DNA from: Seison nebaliae
Taxonomy: Eukaryota; Rotifera; Pararotatoria; Seisonacea; Seisonidae
NCBI GenBank assembly: GCA_023231475.1
Contig: JALJEE010002157.1
Location: 39,007 to 103,006, forward strand
Direction: 5' to 3'
DNA length: 64,000 bases
Shown here: positions 11,901-23,100 of the stretch, piece by piece
Layout: every line of letters begins with the position of its first letter
How positions within the stretch are numbered: position 1 is the stretch's first letter
Position numbers and translations under genes: made by a program
The notes under the pieces: generated by a model
Database searches by the model: none
Told to the model about the DNA's origin: nothing
The model's input: the letters and a program-made list of their open reading frames with translations, nothing else

Positions 11901-14900
11901 TTTTTAATATTAAATTATTTAAATAATTGAAAATTATTTTTTCATAGAATTCATCGAAGATTTTCCTCTTGGTTTGAATAATATTTGGATAAGAGTATAC
12001 GATGAACATAACGCATTCGTAGAAATGGCATTGGAACGGTCAAAGAATAACGGAGAGATGTATGAGATGAATTCCGGTTTAAATTTTTCAAAAATTTTTA
12101 ATTCAAAAAATTTTTTAGGTAATTTTTCGGATTTGTTGGGCCCGTATGAGTTGAAGAAGTATCACGATCATGTTAGTTATTCGAAACATTATTTGTTTTT
12201 ATTATTAATTTAATTTTTAGATTGATTATGTTAGAAAGAATATCAATATCATATTATCAAGGAAAGCCAATTGCACGAGAATGGATGAAAAGACATTTAT
12301 TACACTTTTCCTCGACGAATTTGTTGGAGCGAAAGAAATCAAACAAAAATTTTTGCTCCAATATTTCTCTTTGGAAGAATATGATGGATGTTTTGTCTTT
12401 GACGAACTCGATCAAACTTTGAGAGAAACTAGAAAGACCTCTGAGAAAGTGACTTATGAAACAATCGTTAAATGATTTTCTTTGAGTAAATTCTAATTCA
12501 GTTTCAATTGAATGTAAATTTTTTAAGGATTATCAATATGGTAATTTCTCCATTACAAACGCGATGATTAGTGCGATTTATGAAAGAATGAAAAAAAGTA
12601 ATTTGTTGTTCAGTAAAGAACGAGAGGAAATAGTACATAGAACATTCGTTAAGAAATTTTATGTTCATATGCTTACCAGAGTTTATGTACCTGATTCATT
12701 GTCAAGAATCTCTACAATTTCCAGTTTGTTAACATCGTTGACGAAGGAGGCAAATGAAATAGATCTTTCCATCATCAAATTGATTGGAGATACTTGTACA
12801 CATTTATCCAAAGAATTACTTGACAAATACAGCAAACAATATCCGTTAGAAATTTTGAGACCTGTCGCTTTAGTAATAAGTGAAGTGATCGCGAACGTAT
12901 TAAGATCGATAAGTGCACAACAATCTGGAAAATTAAAAATAACTTTTGGTCAGATGCCAATAATTGATGACGTAACGAATAATGAAATGGATAGCGAAAC
13001 AAACAAATTTTGTAGTGAAAAATTTAATGGAAATTTTTTTCAAAAATGTCTCCAATTCTATAAGAATCATTTAATTATCAATCAAAGAGAAGAACTGATT
13101 AATGATTTGAGATCTTACATATCAATTTCATATAAGCGAACTATTAGTAACATTTTGAAAACGTTATCATTCCATTCCGCTATCAATTCACCAGTTGACA
13201 TTTTACTTCCCTCCAAATCATTTCGCTCCAGTTTGAAGAGTGTTAGCGGACGAATGATTCGGAAAACGGTGATTTATCAGGGGTCTAGTTCCATAGCGTT
13301 GACCACGTGGTGCGAAATGAAAGGCTACGAAAAAGATACGATAGAATATGATGATTGTGAGAACGAATCGGCGTCTGAAAAATTAACAATTCGATCAGTT
13401 GTTACTCAAACGGTTGGTTCGAATAGAACTGATTTAAACACGTCAACTGACGTTTCTCGAAACTCTCAAATGGTACGTATTGATATAGTGAATGAAGAGA
13501 ATGAAGAAATACCATTAAAGAATATGAATAAACCGATAAAAATCAAAATCCCACCCCAACCAGATAGTGGTCGCCCAGTGCTATACAAAGCTGAGCTTCA
13601 AGGCAAAAAGTCATTTTTCAGTTATTACAAAATTAATAGAATGCGAATGAATTTACATATTCCACGAGGTAACACTTCTCGAGGATTGATGGTTTCCGTT
13701 TCGACTGCTCAAGATGAAGATAATTACATTTGTAATGAAATTCAATGGGATACGGGTGAAGAGGAATTTCTCAAATTCACTTGTGATATGACCAATGTAA
13801 CGGATATAATTAAATTTATGATGCGATCGACTAATATGGAAACTGCTCCGTCATCTCTATCGAAAAGTTTGGTGGATTCATTGAAATTCGAAGTTTTCGA
13901 TTACGATTTGGAATATTTCGTCTTTTTCGATAGTTGTCAATTTGTGGAGGAGAAATCGAATTTATTAAGCAACGAAGGTATCATAATGGGAAAGTCATCG
14001 AAATGGGAATTCACCGAATGTTTAGCTACTCACTTAACTGAATTTGCGGCAGGTTGGGTCACATTACCAGAAGCGATTGACTTTGATTACGTTTTTTCAA
14101 ATATGAATTTCAACAAAAATCCCACAATTTATATATTTCTCATTGTTCTAACACTTCTCTATTTCCTGTTATTGATTCCATTTCGTCGATGGGATAGATC
14201 TGATATCACTAAGCTTGGAATTACGCCAATGATTGATAATAAACCGGAAGATAAATATCTTTATGAAATGACTTTTTTCACTGGTCAACGACAAAATAGT
14301 GGGACGAGATCGAACGTTTATTTCGTTTTGAATGGCGATATTGGAGAGACAACAATCAGAACTGTTCCAAATACGATGGAAATGAATAAGAAGAATCGTC
14401 GACAATTTAATCGTGGAAGTGTCGACTCATTCCTCTTATCACATCATTCATCAATTGGTGATATTTTATATTTACGTTTATGGCATGATAATAGTGGAAA
14501 AGGAGATCATTCATCCTGGTATCTCAAACACGTCATCATACGAAATTTACAAACTGATGATAAATTTTATTTTATCGCTAATCGATGGTTCGCATTAGAT
14601 AAGGAAGATGGTTGTATCGATCGAACTTTATCCGTTGCGACGGAAATGGAAATGAAAGAATTTTCATTCATTTTTGAAACGAAACGACAAAAGTCAATGA
14701 ATGATACTCATCTTTGGTATTCGGTTTTCAAACGACCGCCACAATCTAATTTTACTCGAGTTCAACGTTTTACTTGTTGTTTCGTCCTTCTCTATTTGAC
14801 GATGTTAATGAATATCATTTATTTCGATATAAATAAAAAGAAGAAACAAGATGAAATTTTTCATATCGGACCTTTGTCAATAACCGTCCAACAAATCAGT

Positions 14901-17745
14901 ATTGGTGTAATTTCATCGATTATTATAATTCTGCCATCTCTTTTCATCGTTGAATTATTTCGGAGACTGAAGAGGAAAAATCCAAAGAAATCGGAAGTTG
15001 CTAAAGCGATTGATGCGAATCGTTTGAAGAAATATGAGAAATTTCATTTGAATGAATTCGATTCATTAAAACATGAAATCTTCATTGATGACCAAACGGA
15101 CAAGTTTGTAAATTTTTTAATTAAATAGAATATACTTAATTTTAAATAAAATTCTTAATTAAATTTGAAATTAAATATTTTATAATTTCCAGAAAAGACA
15201 AATGTCCCGATGGTTATATAATAAAAACGAAGAAAAAAGGAAAACGAAAATTTTTATTACCATGGTGGTGTATCTTTGTGGCTTATGGTGTCTCCTTGTT
15301 AATGGGTATGACGGCAATTGCATTTATTCTATTTAAAGCGATCTCTTTAACCGATCGAGTCGTCCGCGATTGGCTGCTCAGTTTATTCATTTCCACTTTC
15401 TCCTCTATAATGGTCATTCAACCATTGAAGGTCTAGATTTCCATTTTCCATATTAATAACATTAAATAATTTAGATAATTTTAATTGCAATCGTCTTCGC
15501 CTTCTTCTGTCAGAATAAGAAAACGGATGAAGATGAGGACGTGGAAGATGATCGAATTGATGGAATGAAATTCTATCAGTTGGCAAATGATGAAGAATAT
15601 TTAGTAGATCCAAAAGTTTATTGAGTCATTGATAAAATATTTAATTTGAATTAATTTATTGTTCGATAGAATAATGTGGAGAATTTGGTGCACATTCGTA
15701 TGAGATTGCCCAATTCCATGATCAATTCGGAGGAGATGAGAATCGAACAAATGAAAAGGAAATATGATTCCGAATCTCATCAGATATTTAAAGATTTCAT
15801 TAAATATATCATTTTCCTCCTCTTAATCAGTACCATAGCCTTCTCATACAAATCGATTGACATGTCTCTCATATCCATCACAACCAAAAATTTATTGATA
15901 CCCAATCATCATTTATTTCTCAGAAATGCAGTTCGTTTTCATTTGAATTTCCTTTAAGAAAATTCCTCTCAATCATTTTTAGTTTCCATCAAACAATTCG
16001 AGACATATCGATTTCTTTCAGTACATTAATGGCAAATTATTACCATATCTTTATCCGTCGTTTAAAGAAAATGATTCAAATGTTCCATCTCCTCCGTTCG
16101 TATTAGAGGACGAACAAAACATTTTATTTGGACTTCCAATAATTCGTCAAATTCGTTCCAAAACCAGTTTATTTGAATTCATTTAAAATTTTTTCATTTT
16201 CATTTTTTAGATATCTGTCCATCAAATATTCCATCGAATAATTGTACACCGTCATTCTCTTTATTTCATGAATCGAAAGATGATTATGGTATTTTTCAAA
16301 AATTTAATGATTCCATATCATTACCCGCAATCGTTAAAGATTGTTATAGTTACATATCTAGTGAGAGATTGAATGGAATTTTCTCTTTCGGGAAATTCGC
16401 TACTTATGCTGGTGGTGGATATGTTGTGCCACTTCTTTCTGATAAGAAATTTATGGATGGATTGATAAGGAATTTGAATGAATATCATTGGATCGATGGT
16501 GGTACTCGAGCATTGTTTATTCAATGGAATTCATTCAATCCTTCATTAAATTTATTCAATTGGAATCAAATTCTGTTTGAAGTCGATCCAACTGAATATA
16601 CATCACTTAAAATAACAGTGGAACCATTACGAATAATTCAACGATTAAATGGAATGAATTTAATAATTTTAATATTTCAAGTTTTATACGTAATTTTCTT
16701 TCTATATTATTCGATCCAATGGATAAAATTGATGAAAAAGAATTATAAAGAAGTGAAATGTCTCAAGAAATTATTTTTCAATTTTTGGAATATCGTCGAG
16801 ATAATTCTCATCATTTGTTCCATTTCAACAATCGTCTTTTATTTTTTCTGTTTATATCAGATTAAGAAATTGTCGAAAAAGATAAATTTGTATGATAATA
16901 TTGACAGTCAAAACTTTCACACTCACCACGATATCACAACGGACAATTTTCTCAATATGCATCAATTGTCCATTTGGCATGGAACTTATGTGGAGTTTGT
17001 TGGAATTATCGTATTCTTTTGTACAATTAAATTGTTGAAACTTTTAAGTTTCACCAGATACATTTCTGTTTTATTGGCAACAATCCATAACAGTCTCTCT
17101 GATTTGTTGTCATTTTCCTCCGTATTCGTCATCATTTTTTTAGCATTTATCAGTAATTTCTATTTGGCATTCACCAGTACCATCTCCAGTTTCCGAACAT
17201 TCGGTCAAACTGGATTAACTGCGTGTGAAATGTTATTGGGAAAATTCTCTTTTCAACAAATGCTCTCGACAAATCCCAAATATCTTCTCTTCTTATTGGC
17301 ACTATACAATTTCACGATAATTTGGATTCTTATGACAATGTTTATGTCTATAATGAATCATTATTTTGAAGAATCGTCGAAGAAACAACAGAATGAAAAG
17401 GATGTAGCAATTTATGAATATTTCCTGAAGAAACTACATTTGGACAAGATAATGCGAAATTCATTTCAAGACAAATTAACTAGAAATAACGAAAAAATTA
17501 GAAAAGAACTCAATTTTTGTGATTCAACAACATTACTCGAAAATCGTTCTGATCATCTTCTGTTCTACATTAATCATGTTACTAATTAGTTAATTTGAAT
17601 TTAAATATTCTCCTTCCATTTTTAGATATATATGGAAAATTATCGGACTTTAGATAATTTGGATGAAAAATTACAATTTGTTCATGAACAACTAAAGAAT
17701 AATTTGAAAGAAAAAGATCGGAAGAAAATTCAAAGAAATTATTGA
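5926..17745 (+). CDS. polycystin-1 / LOV-1-like receptor-channel
   Basis: This is a single large multi-exon gene (20 or more exons with short introns), starting with a signal peptide (MMKKEFLGVVCLIFLLSTTNG) at 5926. The ectodomain is mostly beta-rich and Asn-glycosylatable. It includes one recognisable PKD repeat (GKIDWGDGSFEPTT near 8720-8770) and a long REJ-like region (about 10150-13000). A GPS site (about 13920-14060) keeps the cleavage triad in ATHLTEFA, between the CQF and the first membrane helix. Then come the PLAT/LH2 domain (about 14260-14720: SNVYFVLNGDIGET, LYLRLWHDNSG, WYLKHVIIR), further membrane helices with the family segment DWLLSLFISTFSSIMVIQPLK, the extracellular TOP region, and the polycystin channel domain. 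The last ends in the pore-region FRTFGQTGLTACEMLLG and TMFMSIMNHYFEE. It ends in a short basic tail. Known relatives act as sensory receptors in cilia with a PKD2 partner. Exon boundaries in the ectodomain are approximate. Confidence 0.9.
13916..14070 (+). other. GPS autoproteolysis site of the polycystin-1-like protein
   Basis: The sequence reads CQFVEE..., then a Trp (KSSKWEFTEC), then ATHLTEFAAGW just before the first membrane helix. Family GPS sites cleave between Leu and Thr of HL|T. The usual second Cys pair (CxCxHL) is degenerate here: the Cys before His is replaced, as ECLATHLT. Cleavage is therefore plausible but the disulphide pattern is reduced. Confidence 0.7.
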
Positions 17746-18902
17746 TCAGTAATTTAAATTCATTTATTTCGTAGCTTATTCGAATTATTTTAATAAAATT
17801 TCTAAAGGTCAAGACAAGCAAAATATTCGATGTTTTGCAATTTAATAGAAAATTATATAATATCAGATATATTATAAACTGAATGTTTTAATTGTCTTCA
17901 ACTTCCTTCGTTTCGCCTTTCACACAAAGTAAACGGGTCATGAGAACATGAGAAAACAATGAGAGACCCTTAAACTGATTGTTTAAAAAAAGACCTATAG
18001 AAATAAGTAACGAATGAGAATTATTCTTGGCTTCCTCTTCCCTCAATTTATATTTTTGTTACGTTACACTTTTTCTTTGTATTATTACTTACGTAAATGT
18101 TTATTTAATTAGTTGGATTCTATTAGACAAAAATTAATCATACATATATGGCATTTGTGTAAAAGTGTTAACTTCGATTAACGAATAGAGATGTTATTAA
18201 TTACATAGTTCTTTTTTTTCGATTTCTGCTTCCAAGTTGGAAGTTCCAACTTTATTCACTTATTCACTTAAATCATGTAATAAATTGTTCTATTCGAAGT
18301 TTCGAAGTTTATTTCGATGAATGAAATATATTTCCATATATCGGTAGTCGGAAATACTTAATTTTTCTCAATCGATTTTCCTTATGTAATATCATTTAAA
18401 TTTGTTTCGTAATTGTTGTTGAAAAATGATTCTGGGAGCGTATGCAAATAAAAATCCAATATAATTTCAAATTTGACAGAAAAATTCCTTCTACTTTTTT
18501 TTTAAAGTTCTTATAAAAATAAGAATATTTTGAAAATCTTCCACCTTCATTTACCCCAATTTAGTTATAATTCCTTTATAAGTTTATATAATATCTTTAT
18601 AATTTTTATCAATTCATTAATGTACCTTCTGTTACCATATTCACAAGTAGGGTGAGGTCGTAATAAAAATGTAATATCTTTCGAAATTTCCATTGGAATC
18701 ATTACATAAATGTAGTAGTCTCATTATATGATAAAATTCTCACAATAAAGTGTAATATCAAATAAAAAGTGTCATTAAATATTTTACAATATTATAATAT
18801 TTCGTTCGACTTTCATGATAATTGAAATTTGTAATGAACAAAAAATTAATTAATAATCAGAAGATTTAATCAGTGAGAGATTAATTTTTTCAAACAAAAA
18901 TA
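17746..18902. other. intergenic region, nothing recognised
   Basis: About 1.15 kb of AT-rich DNA. Only short chance ORFs are present, with no domain, no RNA gene and no clear repeat. Confidence 0.5.
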
Positions 18903-19118
18903 ATGGTGAAGGAACTAGGAAATATATCGAGTATATTGGGAACGGTGTTATCTGCTGGCGATTATGTCGATAAAACGAAAGGAGAATCCAAAGAAGCAGT
19001 CAAATATCAGAAATTTGCTCGACGAAAACAAGTGATTGTGACTATCATCGTCGCTGTTGTTGCAGCAATAATTGTTGGAATTGTTATCGCTGTAGAAATG
19101 GGAAAGAATAAGAAATGA
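18903..19118 (+). CDS. mini-syntaxin: C-terminal half of a Qa-SNARE plus membrane anchor
   Basis: A single exon of 71 aa starting with ATG at 18903; an in-frame TAA lies upstream, within 18 codons. Residues from about 9 to 44 align without gaps to the end of the syntaxin-1 SNARE motif and its juxtamembrane linker. The match is strongest at DYV and EAVKYQKFARRK (syntaxin-1: KKAVKYQSKARRK), followed by a 20-residue hydrophobic anchor and a short GKNKK tail. The heptad hydrophobic positions (I, I, V, A) of the C-terminal SNARE layers are kept. The Habc domain, the N-terminal half of the SNARE motif and the ionic-layer Gln are absent; Glu or Leu sits there. It could be a tail-anchored regulator that occupies a SNARE groove, or a remnant of a duplicated syntaxin. 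Neither role is demonstrated. Confidence 0.65.
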   Translation: MVKELGNISSILGTVLSAGDYVDKTKGESKEAVKYQKFARRKQVIVTIIVAVVAAIIVGIVIAVEMGKNKK

Positions 19119-19551
19119 GAAATGAGAATCGAGTTGAAATTATCATTCGAATGATTCCACATTAATCCATCCGATGATCAATGAAAAAAAAAAATATAAT
19201 AATAACATTTGACAAATTTCTTTTACTGTTAATTCTCTCAACTTTTCTTTTATTTTTATTTCGTTTTCACAATTCTAAATTTTCAATTTATATTTGTTCA
19301 GTCATCATCATTAGAAATATTTTGAGATTATTTACAACTCTTGATACAACGGTGGCTTAACGAAAAGTATCGCCAGAACGTATATTTAAAGAGTGAATGA
19401 GGTTGAGAAGAAAGCTTAGAGAGATCGAAAATTAACTGGTTGGAAGAAAAGAATGGTAAGAGGAAATTATCATGAAAATATCATGGGAATATCATTGGAA
19501 TTAATTGGAAGTAATTTGAAATGAAAAATTATAAGAATACTTGAAAACATC
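19119..19551. other. intergenic spacer
   Basis: About 430 bp. There is a short poly-A run near 19185 and a T-rich tract near 19240, consistent with 3' UTR sequence of the mini-syntaxin. No coding potential is visible. Confidence 0.4.
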
Positions 19552-20760
19552 ATGACAACTAAACGATATCGATCATATAGATCTATATTATTGATAATTC
19601 TCTTCTTTTATTTCAACATTTATTTGATCTTCTTCTCACGATTATCGAAACGATTTACAAAGAAGAATATAAAGCGATTAATCATCAATCAAATTTATCG
19701 ATCAAATTTGGATGAATTAAAATTCTTCCCTCCCCTCCATGTCAGTTTTGTGGATTGTGAGATTTATGATCCGATGAATTTCATTTATCATAATGGAGAG
19801 AAGAATTATTATCGATCCTTCGACAAGAAACAGTTGCACATTCGTCACTTTCAGAAAACGAATGACTCTCAATTCAATTCGACTTTGACGTTCGTTTTCA
19901 AACCAGACATCACTTATCTTCCATTTATTATTCATACGATGAATGAATTATATGATATTGTTGACACATTCGTCGTTTTAATTTATCCATCCGATGTTCT
20001 TCTTCGAAAATATTTCTTAAGTGAAATTAACACTCATCCATTCTTATCAACACATCAAGAAAAAATCATTTTAATTGTCGATGTGAAAGCACATGAGACA
20101 TGGCCGCAACATCTTCTGAGAATGACGAAACAATTGAAAAAAATGTCTCTGTTACCTGTAAATATTTTGAGTAACGAAACTACGATGAACAATCAGATTT
20201 CTTTAAATACAATATATGATTATTATAAAAATCAATTAGATTTGGATAAAGATATCATTATTCACATTTTTCAACCAAACATCATTTTACGACGTGATAT
20301 CATTTTACAATTGAAATCTGCAGGAAAATCATTCAGCTCATCAACTCCATACATCTGGTTCTCATTACGTCATTGTACCGGTTCCTTCATCTGGTATAAA
20401 GCAAGTCCTCTTCTCTATCCGATGGGTATGAGTTGGAGGAACTTCCTAAAAGCACCACAATCTGGCCGTTTAATGTATCCGCTTGAATTGAAGAAATTCA
20501 CTTCGGTTAATCATTTATTAATTGGAGAACAAATCGAAAATTTCGGTAAACAAATGAATTTGGCCGGCTGGTATTGTCAGGATTGTTTTCCTCGCTTGGC
20601 TTCTAGTCTCCAAACAATCAAATTAAACTTTCGTTTAAGTAAGAAGATCTATGAAGATCCCACGTCTAATCAACTTCCATATGCGATGCGGAAAACTAAT
20701 AGTAATTCTTATCTTTTTACAGACACTTACGACCTTCATCTTCCATCAATCTACATCTAA
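19552..20760 (+). CDS. GT17-family (MGAT3-like) glycosyltransferase, catalytic acidic motif lost
   Basis: A single-exon, 402-aa type II membrane protein: a short basic N-terminus, then one membrane helix (about residues 12-30), then a luminal domain. Family anchors of GT17 (bisecting GlcNAc transferase MGAT3) are visible. IWFSLRHCTGSFIWYKAS corresponds to FHLRKSLYGFFWKQP, and AGWYCQDCF corresponds to AGWHCSWCF. Early in the domain, FKPDITYLPFIIHTMNELYDIVD matches the FNNEFDLLEIRLNELYDVVD-like region. However, where the family has an acidic DDADE-type motif after a hydrophobic strand, this protein reads HIFQPNIILRRD, with no acidic pair. It may be an inactive family member with a scaffolding or regulatory role, or use altered chemistry. 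No frameshift is present. Confidence 0.75.
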   Translation: MTTKRYRSYRSILLIILFFYFNIYLIFFSRLSKRFTKKNIKRLIINQIYRSNLDELKFFPPLHVSFVDCEIYDPMNFIYHNGEKNYYRSFDKKQLHIRHFQKTNDSQFNSTLTFVFKPDITYLPFIIHTMNELYDIVDTFVVLIYPSDVLLRKYFLSEINTHPFLSTHQEKIILIVDVKAHETWPQHLLRMTKQLKKMSLLPVNILSNETTMNNQISLNTIYDYYKNQLDLDKDIIIHIFQPNIILRRDIILQLKSAGKSFSSSTPYIWFSLRHCTGSFIWYKASPLLYPMGMSWRNFLKAPQSGRLMYPLELKKFTSVNHLLIGEQIENFGKQMNLAGWYCQDCFPRLASSLQTIKLNFRLSKKIYEDPTSNQLPYAMRKTNSNSYLFTDTYDLHLPSIYI

Positions 20761-21117
20761 TTTTATTTTAATAAATTTTTCCTTCTCATTCTCATGTCAA
20801 AATATTTTCGTGTTTCTTCTTCAAGTTATTTTTCGGTTAATTTGAAACTGTTAATCAGAAAAATATTTAAATAAAAAATTCGAAATTTTTTAAAAAATCT
20901 TCAAAAAAATTTGATAAGAGAAATAATGGACATAGTAAAATTGAGTCGTAATAATGGACTATAAAGAATATTAATCCAAAATGAGGATTTCTGACCTATA
21001 GGTTGAATATTTCGATCAGAAACTTTGAGTAAACATGACCATCTTTCATTGAGAATAAACAAAAAAAATTTTTTTTTTAATTTTTCATTTTAATGAAATT
21101 AGTGATAAAAAAAAAGA
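20761..21117. other. intergenic spacer
   Basis: About 350 bp, AT-rich, with A- and T-runs just before 21118. No coding potential was recognised. Confidence 0.4.
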
Positions 21118-22481
21118 ATGACGAATCTTATCAAGTGGATATCAACACGATTAAGGTTATCTGAAGGGAAATTGACTGAGGAGAATTTCGTGAGTTTCTT
21201 TCGAGACGGAATACACATTGTCGAGTTGTGGAATGAGATTGGAATTGATCCACCATTCGGGTTATTATTTCTCTACTCAAATTACCAGTTATCAGGAGAA
21301 ATTATTTCATCTAGGGAAGTACATTACAAGAAGAATTGGATGAATTTCACCGAACATCTCTCTTTCGCCACAAACGTCAAATTCGACGAATCATTAAGTA
21401 GATTCGATGAGGAATTGGAAAATGATTCAGAAAAGTTAAGAGATTTATTAGAACAAATGATGGAAATGGAACAAAGTGACGAAGAAATGGAAGAAAGAAT
21501 TGTTCAATTTGCAAAACTTGAAGAAAAAATGAAAAAAATAGTTGGAAAAGAAATTGACGAAAAATTTGAAGAGGAAAATGAAGAGGAAAATGAAGAAAAA
21601 ATGGAAGAAGAAAATATAAATGACGAGCAAGTTGAAGTGAATTCTCAAAAATACAAAATCATTAACGAATTACCAAAAGAAGAACCGATTTCGCTTATCG
21701 ATAAAATTAATGAAGTTCCATTTATTATTCATTATCAATTATCACTGTTCAATAGTTGACATTTGATAATGAGAAAAGATTGGAGACGAACGAAAGTTAA
21801 TCTTTTAAATTATGTCGAGTTATTTTAATGAATGAAATTTCTTGCAGATTTTCATGCAGAAAATGAATTATTTGAAATGGTTTATGTTAGTCTATTTTAT
21901 TTGTTCCTTCCCAAACATTTCCTTCCCATCATCAGCTGGAGAGGAATGACATAAATAAAGGGAATTATGTCGAGTTGATAAATAAGCTAGAGAATTTACA
22001 GGAAAATTTAGAAAGGAAAATTGAAAAATTAGAGTCGTCAATCGAACAAAATAGTTAGTGGAATTTCACTTCCTGAATTTCTATTTTCTTCTCTATCAAG
22101 AGAATGAGATCGATACACAACAAATGGAACAATATGTCACTTATCAATGGCTATTGGAACTGTATCGAGAGAAGATGAAAGATTTTATTTTATAGTTTTT
22201 ACTTTTTTCTCCTGAAACAAACTCTCCTAAACTACTCTAGTAGGAAGGATCGTCAATTGGAAGAAGAACAATTAGAGTTAACGGAGAAATTGCAGAATGA
22301 TGATAGTGAAGATCTGATGGAAAATTTCCAGGATGTCATCAATAAAAGAAATACGATAATCGATTTAATTGAAATGGAACGAGTGACGAAAAAGAAAGCA
22401 CAAAATGAATACGATCAATTATTTGATCGATGTAACATCTTACACGACGATGACGATGATGATGACGATGATGACGATGAC

Positions 22482-22514
<33 letters not shown>

Positions 22515-22784
22515 ACAATCATGACAAGTTATCATCCGAAACAATCACTAACAATTGACGATGAGAACTATGAAGAAGATGTTAGTGACGACGATGTAAA
22601 AGACGATGAGGAAAAAACATCAAATAAAAGAGAATTCCGACATACCCGTTACACAATTGGTGAAGGACGTCGAACAATGGCATCAATACGTCTTTCACAA
22701 ACAGCTACCAATTTAAACAAGAGCGATCGACGCAGTTTCTACGAGAAAGTAAAGGGAACTTTCGATTCACTCCGGTCTGTTTAA
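21118..22784 (+). CDS. bMERB-domain protein (MICAL/MICAL-like/EHBP1 type)
   Basis: I could read six exons in continuous phase, starting with ATG at 21118. Introns begin at 21715 (gttcca), about 21793 (gttaat), about 21879 (gtttat), about 22051 (gttagt) and about 22195 (gttttt), all GTT donors. The N-terminal exon encodes a hydrophobic/acidic coiled-coil region that may contain a remnant of a calponin-homology fold (FVSFFRDGIHIVELWNEIG), which is weak. The last three exons form a bMERB three-helix domain: YVELINKLENLQENLERKIE, then WLLELYREKMKDFILYRKDRQ, then LMENFQDVINKRNTIIDLIE, matching MICAL C-terminal helices that bind GTP-Rab8/10/35-type GTPases. A 23-residue poly-Asp tract (22446-22514) follows, then a basic C-terminus. 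No LIM or monooxygenase domain is present. Confidence 0.7.
22446..22514 (+). repeat. coding (GAY)23 trinucleotide microsatellite, poly-Asp
   Basis: A run of 23 GAT/GAC codons encodes 23 consecutive Asp in the bMERB protein. GAC/GAT interruptions in the first half and pure GAT in the second half suggest recent expansion at the 3' end. Confidence 0.95.
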
Positions 22785-23100
22785 GGAAAAAGAGACAAGT
22801 CTTTCCCACTTACTGGCAATCGAATGGTGACAAAGAAAAAGAGTCATGTACCAGAGACAGCCGAAATTGAGTGGCAACAATAAAAAATTTTAATTTTCTT
22901 TCACTTTAACTTTCATGAAACATTAATAAAATTTGGTGATTCTCTTTTTTAGAATTTTCTTTTCCTCCTAAAAACAACAAATTAGGAAAACCGTTTTTCC
23001 TTTTAACCTCCCACTAATTCCCAGAAGAAAGTCTCCCTTTTCGTTCACCAATTTCCACAAATATTAAATGAATATAATTATTTTTTGAAAAATTTTAGTT
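22785..23100. other. intergenic spacer
   Basis: About 315 bp between two same-strand genes, AT-rich with pyrimidine tracts. No gene is supported. The end of the bMERB mRNA and the promoter of the JmjC gene presumably lie here. Confidence 0.4.

Noticed and set aside
22446-22514. Regular short repeat considered as a possible CRISPR or satellite
   Set aside because: It is a trinucleotide run with no spacers, within a coding frame; a coding microsatellite explains it.
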